Below, in pieces: positions 5,472-11,720 of a stretch of DNA of 11,720 nucleotides. Where the stretch lies: assembly GCA_035512595.1 (NCBI GenBank), contig DATKDU010000469.1, positions 1-11,720 of the forward strand, written 5' to 3'. The notes beneath the pieces were generated by a model that was not told the origin of the DNA, did no database searches, and saw nothing but the letters and a program-made list of their open reading frames with translations. The position numbers and the translations under genes were made by a program. Position 1 is the stretch's first letter. Every line of letters begins with the position of its first letter. The stretch comes from DATKDU01 sp035512595 (lineage in GTDB: Bacteria; Planctomycetota; Planctomycetia; Pirellulales; Pirellulaceae).

Positions 5472-6413
5472 CTACTGCCCTACAGGTCGCACTCCCGTAA
5501 TCCGCCCGCTTGGCCGCTGCGGCTCGCGAATGATCAGCGGTCGCGCCGATGCCGGCGGCTGTTCGCTGGCGAATGCCGCGGGACGCTCGGCATAAACCGG
5601 CGGCAAGAGGCGGGCGTTGGGATCGACCTGGGGGGCTGGAGGATAGTATTCGCCTTGAGGATCCGCGTGCGGCTTTTGGACCGGTGCGCGTTCGTTGCTC
5701 AGCGGCGCCGAGCCGTTGGTCCCGGCACCAGGATGGTTTTCCAGGCAGCGGCGGATGCACTCCCGCAGCTCATTCTGCTGTTGCTCGCACTGCTTCAGCA
5801 GCCGCTCGTACTCCTTGAGCTGCCGGGCGTAATCCTCGGCGGCGGCACTTTCCTTCGCGGCCCGTTCGGAAGCGGAGCAGCGCTCCGGCGCGCTCTCGGG
5901 CGCTCCTTCCTTCTGCCGGGCCAGTTCCGCGGCACTCGTTGTTGGCACATAACCGTGCGACTCCCAGGGGGCGACGGCGCTCTCGATCTCCATCCGCGCC
6001 TGCGAGCGGCTATGGAACATGCACGGCAGCTCGATGGAAGGGAGCTTCAGACGAATCTCCGGCAGCGTGATCGCCCCCCCTTCAATGCCGCGGCGAAGGA
6101 CCGCGCTCCGCATCGCGCCTACGCGCGGCGGAGCGACGAACGCCCCGGCCTCGCGCATGCCGGGTGCTGACTCCGGCTGGCCAGGAGCCCGCTCCTCTTC
6201 GCCAGGACACGGCGGCTTGCAGTAGGGACATGGACCGCGGCATTGGCCGCCGCTGTCGCACTGCGGCGCCGCGGGGGTGACGCAGTTGGGCGCCGGACCG
6301 CGCGCTGCGGCGGCCTGGCGGACCTTCGGCGAGAAGGTGGCGTTGTATGGCTTGTCTGCGGCGGCGAGCGGCGCAGCAAACAGCAGCAGCAAGCAAGTGG
6401 CCGGCATCTTCAT
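5472..6413 (-). CDS. Secreted Cys-rich coiled-coil protein, function unknown
   Basis: This is a 313-residue protein. I place the start at ATG 6411-6413 rather than at 6542. There a clear signal peptide begins (MKMPATCLLLLFAAPLAAA, cleavage before DKP), with GGAAG about 9 bases upstream; the earlier 43 residues look non-coding. A Cys/Pro/Gly-rich segment (about 44-69, with C44, C52, C58, C62, C65 and C69) could bind metal or form disulphides. A middle segment (about 117-155, TLPEIRLKLPSIELP then SAVAPWESHG) is followed by a charged helical coiled-coil (about 183-225, ARQLKEYERLLKQCEQQQNE). The C-terminal 80 residues are Pro-rich and probably disordered. I recognise no enzyme motif. It lies in a same-strand run with another secreted Cys-rich coiled-coil gene (6681-7160); an envelope role is likely. 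Confidence 0.75.
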   Translation of the reverse strand: MKMPATCLLLLFAAPLAAADKPYNATFSPKVRQAAAARGPAPNCVTPAAPQCDSGGQCRGPCPYCKPPCPGEEERAPGQPESAPGMREAGAFVAPPRVGAMRSAVLRRGIEGGAITLPEIRLKLPSIELPCMFHSRSQARMEIESAVAPWESHGYVPTTSAAELARQKEGAPESAPERCSASERAAKESAAAEDYARQLKEYERLLKQCEQQQNELRECIRRCLENHPGAGTNGSAPLSNERAPVQKPHADPQGEYYPPAPQVDPNARLLPPVYAERPAAFASEQPPASARPLIIREPQRPSGRITGVRPVGQ

Positions 6414-6597
6414 CGCTGGGTCTTCCGCGAAGAGAATTCGTAGCTGCCCCCCCGGCGGCACAATGGGAACGGTCGGTATGTCTAGCATCGACCGATCAAC
6501 CGGCGCGACTGGAAAAATCGCTGCCGCGGTACGACTCGGCAAAGGTGCGAAACCTTAGCGGCGCGAGGGCGCGCGTTGAACCGTCGCGAAAGAAGCC

Positions 6598-6674
6598 ACA
6601 AGCCCGAAGCGCAAGCGAGGGAAACGTCGTTTTGGCAAGTCGAGGCCGGCCCCTCGCTTGCGCGTCGGGCTTGT
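6598..6674. repeat. Interspersed palindrome with 24-base arms
   Basis: The arms 6598-6621 (core AAGCCCGAAGCGCAAGCGAG) and 6651-6674 are complementary at 23 of 24 positions, with a 29-base spacer. It lies between two minus-strand genes, 6 bases past the stop of 6681-7160, so on RNA it would form a large hairpin there. I know this motif as a common interspersed sequence in planctomycete genomes. It may act as a transcription barrier or mRNA 3' end, but no T-tract follows. Confidence 0.85.
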
Positions 6675-6680
6675 CTTCGC

Positions 6681-7160
6681 CTATTCCGCCAGCAGCTTGG
6701 TCTTCAGCTTGAGCAGCAGCTCGTTCTGCGTGCGGATCGATTCTTCGAGCAGAACCATCCGCTCGTTGATCGTCCGCACGCTGTTTTCCAGATTGCCGAG
6801 GCGATCGGAAGACGCTTCGCAGGAGCTCTCCTTTTGCGGGGCGCTCTCGCGGCGGACGAATGCCGATTCGGTCACCACGCCGCCGACGGGAGCAAAAACA
6901 ATCCCCGGCATGGCGCGATACACGGCGACGCTTTCGACCACCGGCCCGGTGGGGATGGCCGCCATGCGGCTTTCGAACCGGGAGACTTCCCGCTCACGTG
7001 CGGGGCGATGACAGTGATGCCGATGGCAGCAGGCGCGGGGCTGAGCACAGCCGCAGGTCGTTTCCTCCCGGCCGCAAGCGCAACCGTTTCCAGCGCTGGC
7101 CACGGGGCAGGAGACGCTGGCCAGAGAAACAATCGCTAGGAGGATCAAGGATGCGCGCAT
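6681..7160 (-). CDS. Small secreted Cys/His-rich protein with C-terminal coiled coil
   Basis: This is a 159-residue protein starting at ATG 7158-7160. Residues 1-23 form a signal peptide (MRASLILLAIVSLASVSCPVASA, cleavage before GNG); the SVSC sequence does not fit a lipobox well. Residues 27-51 are packed with potential metal ligands (C27, C29, C36, C38, C44, C45 and C50, with H46, H48, H49 and H51). A middle segment (about 70-105) is Val/Pro-rich. Residues about 119-157 have heptad-like hydrophobics (RLGNLENSVRTINERMVLL), suggesting an oligomerising coiled coil. The order signal, Cys-rich, Val/Pro middle, coiled coil echoes the next gene (5472-6413), so the two may be partners or distant relatives. 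Metal binding is inferred only from composition. No known family recognised. Confidence 0.75.
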   Translation of the reverse strand: MRASLILLAIVSLASVSCPVASAGNGCACGREETTCGCAQPRACCHRHHCHRPAREREVSRFESRMAAIPTGPVVESVAVYRAMPGIVFAPVGGVVTESAFVRRESAPQKESSCEASSDRLGNLENSVRTINERMVLLEESIRTQNELLLKLKTKLLAE

Positions 7161-7279
7161 GGTATTGCCCCCGCAGCGGCAGAGAGACTTACTCGTGGAT
7201 GTATCGGCGGGGGAACCAGCAATTCAGGGGGGAAAAGGCTCAGCCGGCACGACCGCTACAACCGGCACGACTGGAATTG

Positions 7280-7813
7280 CTACGACTTGAGCCGCGCAGG
7301 ACGCTTCCGCCGCTTGGGGACTGCCGCGAGCAACTCCGTCAGCAACCGGCGAGTGCGGCGATAGGTTCCCGGTTGCGTGCTCTCGCGCGGGCCGGCGACG
7401 TTGAGCGTTTCGATTCCCCATTCCTTCAGCCAGCCGATGATCTCGGCCACGACCGGGCGGCGATTCAGATCGACGAGCAGGCAGGGCCGCTGGTGGGTTT
7501 CCGCCAGCCGTGCGGTGAGGAGCGTCCCGCCGGCGAGCGGCCGGCAATAGACGATCAGCGTGCCATCCGAATCGACGACGTTGCACTCGGTCCGGAAGCG
7601 ATAGTCGGCATTCTCGGTTTCCGCCAGCTCGTACTGCGGGGGAATCAGCCCGTCCTCCGCCAATCGCCCCAGCGGGCACCAGCCGCCGTGCGGAAGGCCC
7701 GCTTCGATTGCCGCGTCGAGTGCCGCCCGATCGACGCCGGTCTGCCCGCCGGAGACGATTCGCGACAGCCGCAGCATTTTGCGGCGCGAGTTGGTGGTGG
7801 AAGGTGGAGGCAT
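7280..7813 (-). CDS. Putative molybdenum-carrier (SLOG/YpsA-like) protein
   Basis: This is a 177-residue protein from ATG 7811-7813. A second ATG (residue 13, base 7777) directly precedes the conserved core LSRIVSGGQTGVDRAAL and could be the true start, because the first 12 residues (PPPSTTNSRRK) look non-conserved. The Gly-rich SGGQTGVDRAALDAAI (about 20-35) is the phosphate-binding loop of the Rossmann-like 'putative molybdenum carrier' family, related to lysine-decarboxylase-like SLOG proteins. GGWCPLGRLAEDG, DSDGTLIVY and GGTLLTA are further family motifs. The Arg/Lys-rich tail (RRKRPARLKS) is unusual. A Mo-cofactor carrier role is known only for some relatives; others are thought to bind nucleotide-derived ligands, so the substrate is open. 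It lies 13 bases downstream of rsmH and is probably cotranscribed with it. Confidence 0.85.
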   Translation of the reverse strand: MPPPSTTNSRRKMLRLSRIVSGGQTGVDRAALDAAIEAGLPHGGWCPLGRLAEDGLIPPQYELAETENADYRFRTECNVVDSDGTLIVYCRPLAGGTLLTARLAETHQRPCLLVDLNRRPVVAEIIGWLKEWGIETLNVAGPRESTQPGTYRRTRRLLTELLAAVPKRRKRPARLKS

Positions 7814-7826
7814 AAAGTGGGCCGTC

Positions 7827-8723
7827 CTACAAAGGACTTACCCGCCTAGCCACGCGAAGTTTGGCGCTGCGGCTGCGCGGGTTGTGCTGGACCTCTTCTT
7901 CGCCGGCAGTGACCGGTTTCTTGGTCACCGGCTCCCATCGCGGATCATCGCGAAAGGCCTGCTTCACCAGCCGGTCTTCCAGCGAGTGGAAGCTGATGAT
8001 AGCCATATGTCCACCAACTGTCAAGCGATCGGGCAGGCGGGCCAAGGCCAGCGCCAGCGACGATAGCTCTTGATTGACCGCGATCCGCAGGGCTTGGAAC
8101 GTCCGCGTCGCCGGGTCGATCCGTTCCGCCGGACTTCGCAGCACGCAGCGGCGGACCAGCGTGGCCAGCTCGGCGGCGGTGCGAATCGGCGCTGTCTTCC
8201 GCTGCTCGACGATTCGCCGCGCGATTCGCCGGCTGAACCGCTCCTCGCCATATTGATAGATCAGGTCGGCGATCTCCTTCTCGGGCAAGCGAGCCAGCAG
8301 CCGCCAGGCCGGCTCGCCTTCTTCCGAATTGAACCGCAGGTCGAGTTCTCCAGCGGCATCGAAGCTGAAACCGCGCGATTCGTCGGCCAGTTGGTCGCTG
8401 GACAGCCCCAGGTCCAGGAATATGCCATCGACGCGGGCGATCCCGATTTCATCCAGCACCGCAGGCAAGTCACAAAAATTGGCCTGGGCGATTTTCACCG
8501 GCAAGCCGCGCAGATTTTCTTCGGCGGCGGCAATGGCCCGCGCGTCGCGGTCGAGGGCCAACACCAGGCCGGTCGGTCCGACACGCTCGGCTAAAAGCCG
8601 CGTGTGCCCGCCGCCGCCAAGCGTGCCATCGACGAGCGTTTGCCCCGGCTGCGGATCGAGTGCCGCCACGATTTCATCAGCGAGAACGGGAATGTGCAGC
8701 GGCGTCGGCATTCCCGCCAGCAT
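7827..8723 (-). CDS. rsmH: 16S rRNA (cytosine(1402)-N(4))-methyltransferase RsmH
   Basis: This is a 298-residue SAM-dependent methyltransferase that modifies N4 of C1402 in the 16S rRNA decoding centre. Recognised motifs are HIPVLADEIV (10-19), the SAM-binding DGTLGGGGHT (32-41), LALDRD (55-60), IFLDLGLSSDQLADESRGFSF (101-121), YGEERFSRRIARRIV (158-172), RTFQALRIAVNQEL (207-220), ISFHSLEDRLVK (243-254) and the C-terminal NPRSRSAKLRVARR (281-294). Length is normal for the family (about 300). The start could be the ATG at 8721-8723 or Met5 at 8711; neither has a strong ribosome-binding site. In most bacteria rsmH sits in the division/cell-wall (dcw) cluster after mraZ and before ftsL/ftsI. Here neither is present; a molybdenum-carrier-like gene follows and a palindrome-rich non-coding region precedes it. 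Confidence 0.96.
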   Translation of the reverse strand: MLAGMPTPLHIPVLADEIVAALDPQPGQTLVDGTLGGGGHTRLLAERVGPTGLVLALDRDARAIAAAEENLRGLPVKIAQANFCDLPAVLDEIGIARVDGIFLDLGLSSDQLADESRGFSFDAAGELDLRFNSEEGEPAWRLLARLPEKEIADLIYQYGEERFSRRIARRIVEQRKTAPIRTAAELATLVRRCVLRSPAERIDPATRTFQALRIAVNQELSSLALALARLPDRLTVGGHMAIISFHSLEDRLVKQAFRDDPRWEPVTKKPVTAGEEEVQHNPRSRSAKLRVARRVSPL

Positions 8724-8733
8724 AGCAGCCGTC

Positions 8734-8799
8734 CGCAGGACAAGTTTTCAACCTGTCCAGAATCGGCGAGGTCGCTGGAGATTGAAAACCTCTCCTACG
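8734..8799. repeat. Palindromic element directly upstream of rsmH
   Basis: The arms 8734-8751 (CGCAGGACAAGTTTTCAA) and 8782-8799 are complementary at 15 of 18 positions, with a 30-base spacer. Each side also folds on itself: 8738-8758 (GGACAAGTT/AACCTGTCC) and 8777-8795 (GGAGA/TCTCC). The inner end lies about 10 bases before the rsmH start codon, inside its expected 5' leader. Confidence 0.6.
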
Positions 8800-8808
8800 T
8801 GTCAGCAG

Positions 8809-9011
8809 GGACCCGGGGAGGCCTCCATGCCTCCCCGGCTGGGTCCATGCTGGCGCGGCGCCGGTGGAGCGGGCGCCGCGCACCGTCAGCCGCCGCCTTC
8901 CTGGCGACGGCTCGCGGAGAGGCCGAGAACGGGGCTGTCGGCCAGCTCCCGCCGTGGCCCGGAGGGGAGCTGTCTCCGCGAAGCGAACCTGCGGCCCGGA
9001 GGTAGGTTTGC
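8809..9011. other. Dense array of stem-loops, possible structured RNA
   Basis: Consecutive stems are GGACCC-GGGGAGGC with GCCTCCCC-ggct-GGGTCC (8809-8846), GCGCGGCGCC/GGCGCCGCGC (8853-8862/8872-8881, perfect) and AGCCGCCGCC/GGCGACGGCT (8888-8897/8903-8912, one mismatch). Next comes a three-way junction closed by CGCGGAGA/TCTCCGCG (8913-8920/8973-8980), enclosing GGCCGA/TCGGCC (8921-8926/8938-8943) and AGCTCCC/GGGAGCT (8944-8950/8965-8971). The last stem is GCGAACCT/AGGTTTGC (8983-8990/9004-9011). Strand is uncertain: it could be the rsmH leader (minus) or an independent RNA. No known class recognised. The remaining 9012-9216 holds only GCTAGC twice (9158-9163, 9172-9177) and no visible gene. 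Confidence 0.45.
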
Positions 9012-9216
9012 AGAGTTCATCCTGAGTTGGACAGCGAGTGAAATGACTCAACGCGGAATCACGGCCAGCGATGCGGATGAAGGTGCGTGCGTGCCGTGCA
9101 GCGTCAGAGCGTAAGCATTAGCGCGCTGCCGTCAACGGCCATTCCGCCGCCGCGCCAGCTAGCACCGCGACGCTAGCGGAGCTTCGTCTTTTCCCGCCAA
9201 CACCTTGCGGCCGAAG

Positions 9217-9245
9217 AAAAAATCCGTTGCGGTTATCCACAACGG
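9217..9245 (-). terminator. Intrinsic terminator of the glycosyltransferase gene
   Basis: On the minus strand, CCGTTGTGG pairs with CCGCAACGG (one G-U pair) around an ATAA loop (9245 to 9224), followed by A and T6 (9222-9217). It begins 16 bases after the glycosyltransferase stop codon. Stem, tetraloop and U-tract are all textbook in form. Confidence 0.8.
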
Positions 9246-9261
9246 TCGCGCACTTTGGCTG

Positions 9262-10380
9262 TCAGCTTCCCGTCAGCCCTTCATACAGTTGCGCATGAAC
9301 GGCAATCTTCCGCTCGATTGAAAAATGCTCGCGGGCTCGGGCCTGATTGACCTGGCCCAGTTGTTCGCACCGCGCGGGATCACGGGCCAACGCGACAAGC
9401 TGTTGCACAAAGACCTCGGTATCGCGCCAGGCCGCCGTTTGTTCCACCGCTGCCGGCCCCAGCAGCTCGACCACACCTTCCACGCGCGAAGCCATCACCG
9501 GTTTTCCCAGCGCCATCGCCTCCAGCACGACGTTGGGCATTCCTTCGTGCTGGGACGTGAGCAGCAGCATCTGGGACTCCGCCAGAACGGACAGTGCATC
9601 GCCGCGCCATCCGACCAGGTGCAGCCGATCGGCGTGCGGCGACGCGGCAATCGACTCCTCGATTCCCCGCCGCAGCGGCCCTTCGCCGACGATCACCAGG
9701 TCATGGTCGGGCAATTGCGGCAAAGCGGTCTGGGCAATTTTCAGCAGCCAACCAGGGTCTTTTTGCCTGTCAAGCCGGCCGATGAACGTCAGCAGCTTGC
9801 GCCCGGCGGGAATGCCGAGCATTTCCGGGTCGATCGGCACCGTGCGGCTGACGTCATCGGCATCGATACCATTGGGAATCACCACCAGCTTCCCGGCCGG
9901 GAACTTGTGCTTCTGGCGGCAGAAGTCGGCGACGGATTGGCTGACGCAAACGACGCCGCTCCCCCTCGACGCCAACGCACGCTCAAGTCCCCCCCGCCAC
10001 CAGTTCGGATCGGCGACCCGTATTCCCATCAGCACGTGGGGAATTTTCGCCTGCCGGGCCGCCAGCACGCCCACCACGTTCGCGTGAAAGAGAAACGTTT
10101 GTACGACCTGCGGCTGCTGCTCCGTCAGGAGACCGGCCAGCTTGCGGACCGCGGCGGGAAAGTGCCACCAGTGCCGCGCCCCAAGCGAATGGACCTCGAT
10201 GCCGGCCTCGGCCAGAGTGCAAACCAGTTGGTCCTGACCACTTGTCGGCAGCGGCGCCAGCGAATAAACGACCGGCGTGAATCGCGCCCGGTCAAGCCCT
10301 GTCGCCAGCCGCACGAGCGCCTGCTCCGCGCCGCCGACCTCCAGCTCGGTGATCACCAGGGCGATGCGAAGGGGCGACAC
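9262..10380 (-). CDS. Glycosyltransferase family 4 (GT-B fold)
   Basis: This is a 372-residue retaining GT-B glycosyltransferase, expected to transfer a sugar from a nucleotide-sugar donor at the cytoplasmic membrane face. I start it at GTG 10378-10380 (VSPLRIALVITELEVGGAEQ), where the first beta-strand and the acceptor-side GGAE loop of the family begin. The longer frame to ATG 10515 runs backwards through a palindromic repeat (QSAECRV...LHSAFCTLH) and is almost certainly spurious. Motifs: GGAEQALVRLATGL (16-29), VVCVSQSV (143-150), VIPNGID (167-173), LLTFIGRLDRQKDP (196-209), LVIVGEGPLR (228-237), and the EX7E nucleotide-sugar site with E279 and E287 in EGMPNVVLEAMALGKPV. Acceptor and donor cannot be told; no polysaccharide genes are adjacent. 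A strong terminator follows at 9217-9245. Confidence 0.93.
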   Translation of the reverse strand: MSPLRIALVITELEVGGAEQALVRLATGLDRARFTPVVYSLAPLPTSGQDQLVCTLAEAGIEVHSLGARHWWHFPAAVRKLAGLLTEQQPQVVQTFLFHANVVGVLAARQAKIPHVLMGIRVADPNWWRGGLERALASRGSGVVCVSQSVADFCRQKHKFPAGKLVVIPNGIDADDVSRTVPIDPEMLGIPAGRKLLTFIGRLDRQKDPGWLLKIAQTALPQLPDHDLVIVGEGPLRRGIEESIAASPHADRLHLVGWRGDALSVLAESQMLLLTSQHEGMPNVVLEAMALGKPVMASRVEGVVELLGPAAVEQTAAWRDTEVFVQQLVALARDPARCEQLGQVNQARAREHFSIERKIAVHAQLYEGLTGS

Positions 10381-10454
10381 GATGAGGGCGATGATAGCAG
10401 CCTGGGGAGCAAAGGGGATATGACTTATACTCGACTGCGCAATGCCTCGAATCA

Positions 10455-10516
10455 AGTGCAGAGTGCAGAATGCAGAGTGCAGAGTCACACGCACTCTGCA
10501 TTCCGCACTCTGCACT
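10455..10516. repeat. Palindromic heptamer repeat between glycosyltransferase and queA starts
   Basis: The arms 10455-10480 and 10491-10516 are complementary at 25 of 26 positions around a 10-base loop. They are built from AGTGCAG units like the copy at 3170-3243. The right arm ends 5 bases before the queA ATG, so it takes the place where a ribosome-binding site is expected. It lies in the shared upstream region of two divergent genes. Confidence 0.88.
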
Positions 10517-10521
10517 CAACC

Positions 10522-11565
10522 ATGTCCCTCGACCACTACGACTACTCCCTGCCGCGCGAGCTGATCGCTCAGCATCCGCTGCCGCGGCGGGCTGATGCGC
10601 GGCTGTTGGTCGTCCACCGCACTGCGCACTCGATCGAGCACAGCTACATTCGCGACCTGGCGGAGCACCTGCGGCCGCGCGACACGCTCGTCTTCAACGA
10701 CACGCGGGTCATCCCCGCCCGCCTCGTCGGCCGCCGCGAACGGACCGGCGCTCGCTGGACCGGCCTGTTTCTGGAAAGCGACAGCGAAGGCAACTGGAAG
10801 GTTCTCAGCAAGACCCGCGGCAAGCTCGAAGCCGGCGAAGCGCTCAGCGTGGTTTCCTGGGACGTGCGGCAATCGGTCCGCCTGCGGCTGCTGACCAAGC
10901 TCGACGGCGGCATTTGGGCCGTGCGGCCGGAGCCGCTCGCGCCGGCACTGGAAATCCTGGAGCGGGTCGGACGAGTGCCGCTACCGCCTTATATTCGCGA
11001 CGGCGAGATGGTGGAGAGCGACGCCGCCGATTATCAGACCGTGTTCGCCCGCGAAAGCGGAGCGGTCGCCGCGCCGACGGCCGGGCTGCACTTCACGCCG
11101 GAATTGCTCGCCCGGTTGAAGGAGGCGGGGGCCATGCAGGAGTTCGTCACGCTGCACGTCGGTATCGGCACGTTTCGGCCGATCACAGCCGAGAAGGTGG
11201 AAGAACACGTCATGCACCAGGAATGGTGTTCGATCGACGAGGGGGTCGTGCAGCGGCTGGAGAAAGCACGCGCTGCCGGCGGCCGGATCGTGGCGGTCGG
11301 CACGACGGCAGTGCGGACGCTGGAGACCGCTTCCCGCGGCGGAAAGCTGGCCCCATTCCGCGGAAACACCGACCTGTTCATTCGGCCTCCCTACACCTTC
11401 CGCTCCGTCGATGCGCTGCTCACCAACTTTCACCTTCCCAAGAGCACGTTGCTGATCCTCGTGCGTACCTTCGGCGGCGACGAGTTGATCCGCCGCGCTT
11501 ACGACGAAGCAATCCGCGAGCACTATCGCTTTTTCAGCTACGGCGACGCAATGCTGATTGTCTGA
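10522..11565 (+). CDS. queA: S-adenosylmethionine:tRNA ribosyltransferase-isomerase QueA
   Basis: This is a 347-residue enzyme that transfers and rearranges the ribosyl group of SAM onto 7-aminomethyl-7-deazaguanine at tRNA position 34, giving epoxyqueuosine. Motifs seen in order: YDYSLPRELIAQHPL (6-20), DTLVFNDTRVIPARL, VGRVPLPPYI, YQTVFARESGAVAAPTAGLH, VTLHVGIGTFRPI, HQEWCSI (usually H.EW..I), VAVGTTAVRTLE, TDLFIRPPY.F, LLTNFHLPKSTLL and the C-terminal FFSYGDAMLI. Length is normal. The ATG 10522-10524 gives the canonical N-terminus. No ribosome-binding site is visible because a palindrome ends 5 bases upstream. A possible -10 box (TATACT, 10426-10431) lies before the palindrome, so the leader would carry the hairpin. 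tgt and yajC, common neighbours elsewhere, are absent. Confidence 0.97.
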   Translation: MSLDHYDYSLPRELIAQHPLPRRADARLLVVHRTAHSIEHSYIRDLAEHLRPRDTLVFNDTRVIPARLVGRRERTGARWTGLFLESDSEGNWKVLSKTRGKLEAGEALSVVSWDVRQSVRLRLLTKLDGGIWAVRPEPLAPALEILERVGRVPLPPYIRDGEMVESDAADYQTVFARESGAVAAPTAGLHFTPELLARLKEAGAMQEFVTLHVGIGTFRPITAEKVEEHVMHQEWCSIDEGVVQRLEKARAAGGRIVAVGTTAVRTLETASRGGKLAPFRGNTDLFIRPPYTFRSVDALLTNFHLPKSTLLILVRTFGGDELIRRAYDEAIREHYRFFSYGDAMLIV

Positions 11566-11570
11566 CGTGG

Positions 11571-11589
11571 GGCAGGCGTCCCGCCTGCC
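11571..11589. repeat. Short perfect palindrome after queA
   Basis: GGCAGGCG and CGCCTGCC pair over a TCC loop, 5 bases after the queA stop. No T-tract follows, so it is not a typical intrinsic terminator, but it could protect the 3' end. The GCAGGCGTCCCGCCTGC form is one I recall as frequent between planctomycete genes. Confidence 0.7.
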
Positions 11590-11630
11590 GAGATGCCGCC
11601 GGAACTCTGGCGACTTCCGCTACTGGCGGG

Positions 11631-11636
11631 TAGAAT
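11631..11636 (+). promoter_or_regulatory. Possible -10 box (TAGAAT)
   Basis: TAGAAT lies 51 bases before the ATG at 11688. No recognisable -35 element is seen. It is a candidate promoter for the reading frame at the window's end. Confidence 0.25.
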
Positions 11637-11687
11637 GAATCTCCCGCCCTGGTTTCCCCCGCCCCTCGCCCACCGAACCATCCCGCC

Positions 11688-11720
11688 ATGCGGATCGGAC
11701 TTGCTTTATCGAAGCGCGTC
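11688..11720 (+). CDS. Possible start of a new gene (partial)
   Basis: ATG 11688-11690 opens a frame reading MRIGLALSKRV up to the window's end. Only 11 codons are visible. The hydrophobic start after a -10-like box makes a gene plausible, but nothing about its product can be said. An overlapping frame from ATG 11635 (Pro-rich) looks less gene-like. Confidence 0.25.
   Translation, partial: MRIGLALSKRV

Noticed and set aside
6414..6542. 43-residue N-terminal extension of the secreted coiled-coil protein
   Set aside because: It would bury the signal peptide; the ATG at 6413 starts a normal signal and has a purine-rich site upstream.
9233..9241. Perfect DnaA box TTATCCACA, possible origin element
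   Set aside because: It is a single copy and lies within the hairpin of the glycosyltransferase terminator; there is no cluster of boxes, no AT-rich unwinding region and no dnaA/dnaN nearby.
9325..10521. Long plus-strand open frame running antisense to the glycosyltransferase into queA
   Set aside because: It is a GC-rich shadow of the glycosyltransferase; queA homology begins only at ATG 10522.

Overview
The window looks like chromosomal DNA from a planctomycete, most likely of the Pirellulales type. This is inferred from several signs. The DNA is GC-rich. Secreted proteins have Pro/Ala-rich linkers. Shine-Dalgarno sequences are weak or absent. The interspersed palindromes are of kinds I associate with planctomycete genomes: AGAGTGC-type and AATCCGC-type heptamers, and the AAGCCCGAAGCGCAAGCGAG palindrome. 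No mobile element, CRISPR array, rRNA or tRNA was recognised.

Layout. 1-106: the end of a probable ABC-transporter ATPase (+). 227-880: a membrane-anchored protein with two Asp-rich calcium-loop motifs (-). 881-1682: a gene-free stretch with a cluster of perfect hairpins ending in T8 (925-1118), an operator-like inverted repeat and a stray half-palindrome. 1683-4390: two tandem, overlapping paralogues (+) that look like outer-membrane beta-barrels; the second has a palindromic heptamer repeat inserted in frame inside its signal peptide. 4478-4711: a conserved small protein (+) with its own -10 box. 4730-5356: a two-gene unit (-), a small EF-hand-like protein translationally coupled to an HNH nuclease whose C-terminus is cut off by a one-base frameshift. 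5472-7160: two secreted Cys-rich coiled-coil proteins (-). 7280-8723: a putative molybdenum-carrier/SLOG protein and rsmH (-). 8724-9261: a gene-free stretch packed with stem-loops, ending in a clear intrinsic terminator for the next gene. 9262-10380: a GT4 glycosyltransferase (-). 10522-11565: queA (+). A new reading frame may start at 11688.

How the genes fit together. rsmH (16S rRNA m4C1402) and queA (queuosine synthesis) are housekeeping RNA-modification genes that happen to lie close together; neither has its classical neighbours (mraZ/ftsL/ftsI; tgt/yajC). The barrel pair and the two Cys-rich exported proteins belong to the cell envelope. The HNH/EF-hand pair is the only unit resembling an accessory or toxin-like module.

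The most notable observations are the repeat inside a signal peptide, the palindromes lying within about 10 nt of four different gene ends, the frameshifted HNH tail, and the dense stem-loop region upstream of rsmH. I see no convincing complete new defence or biosynthetic system.
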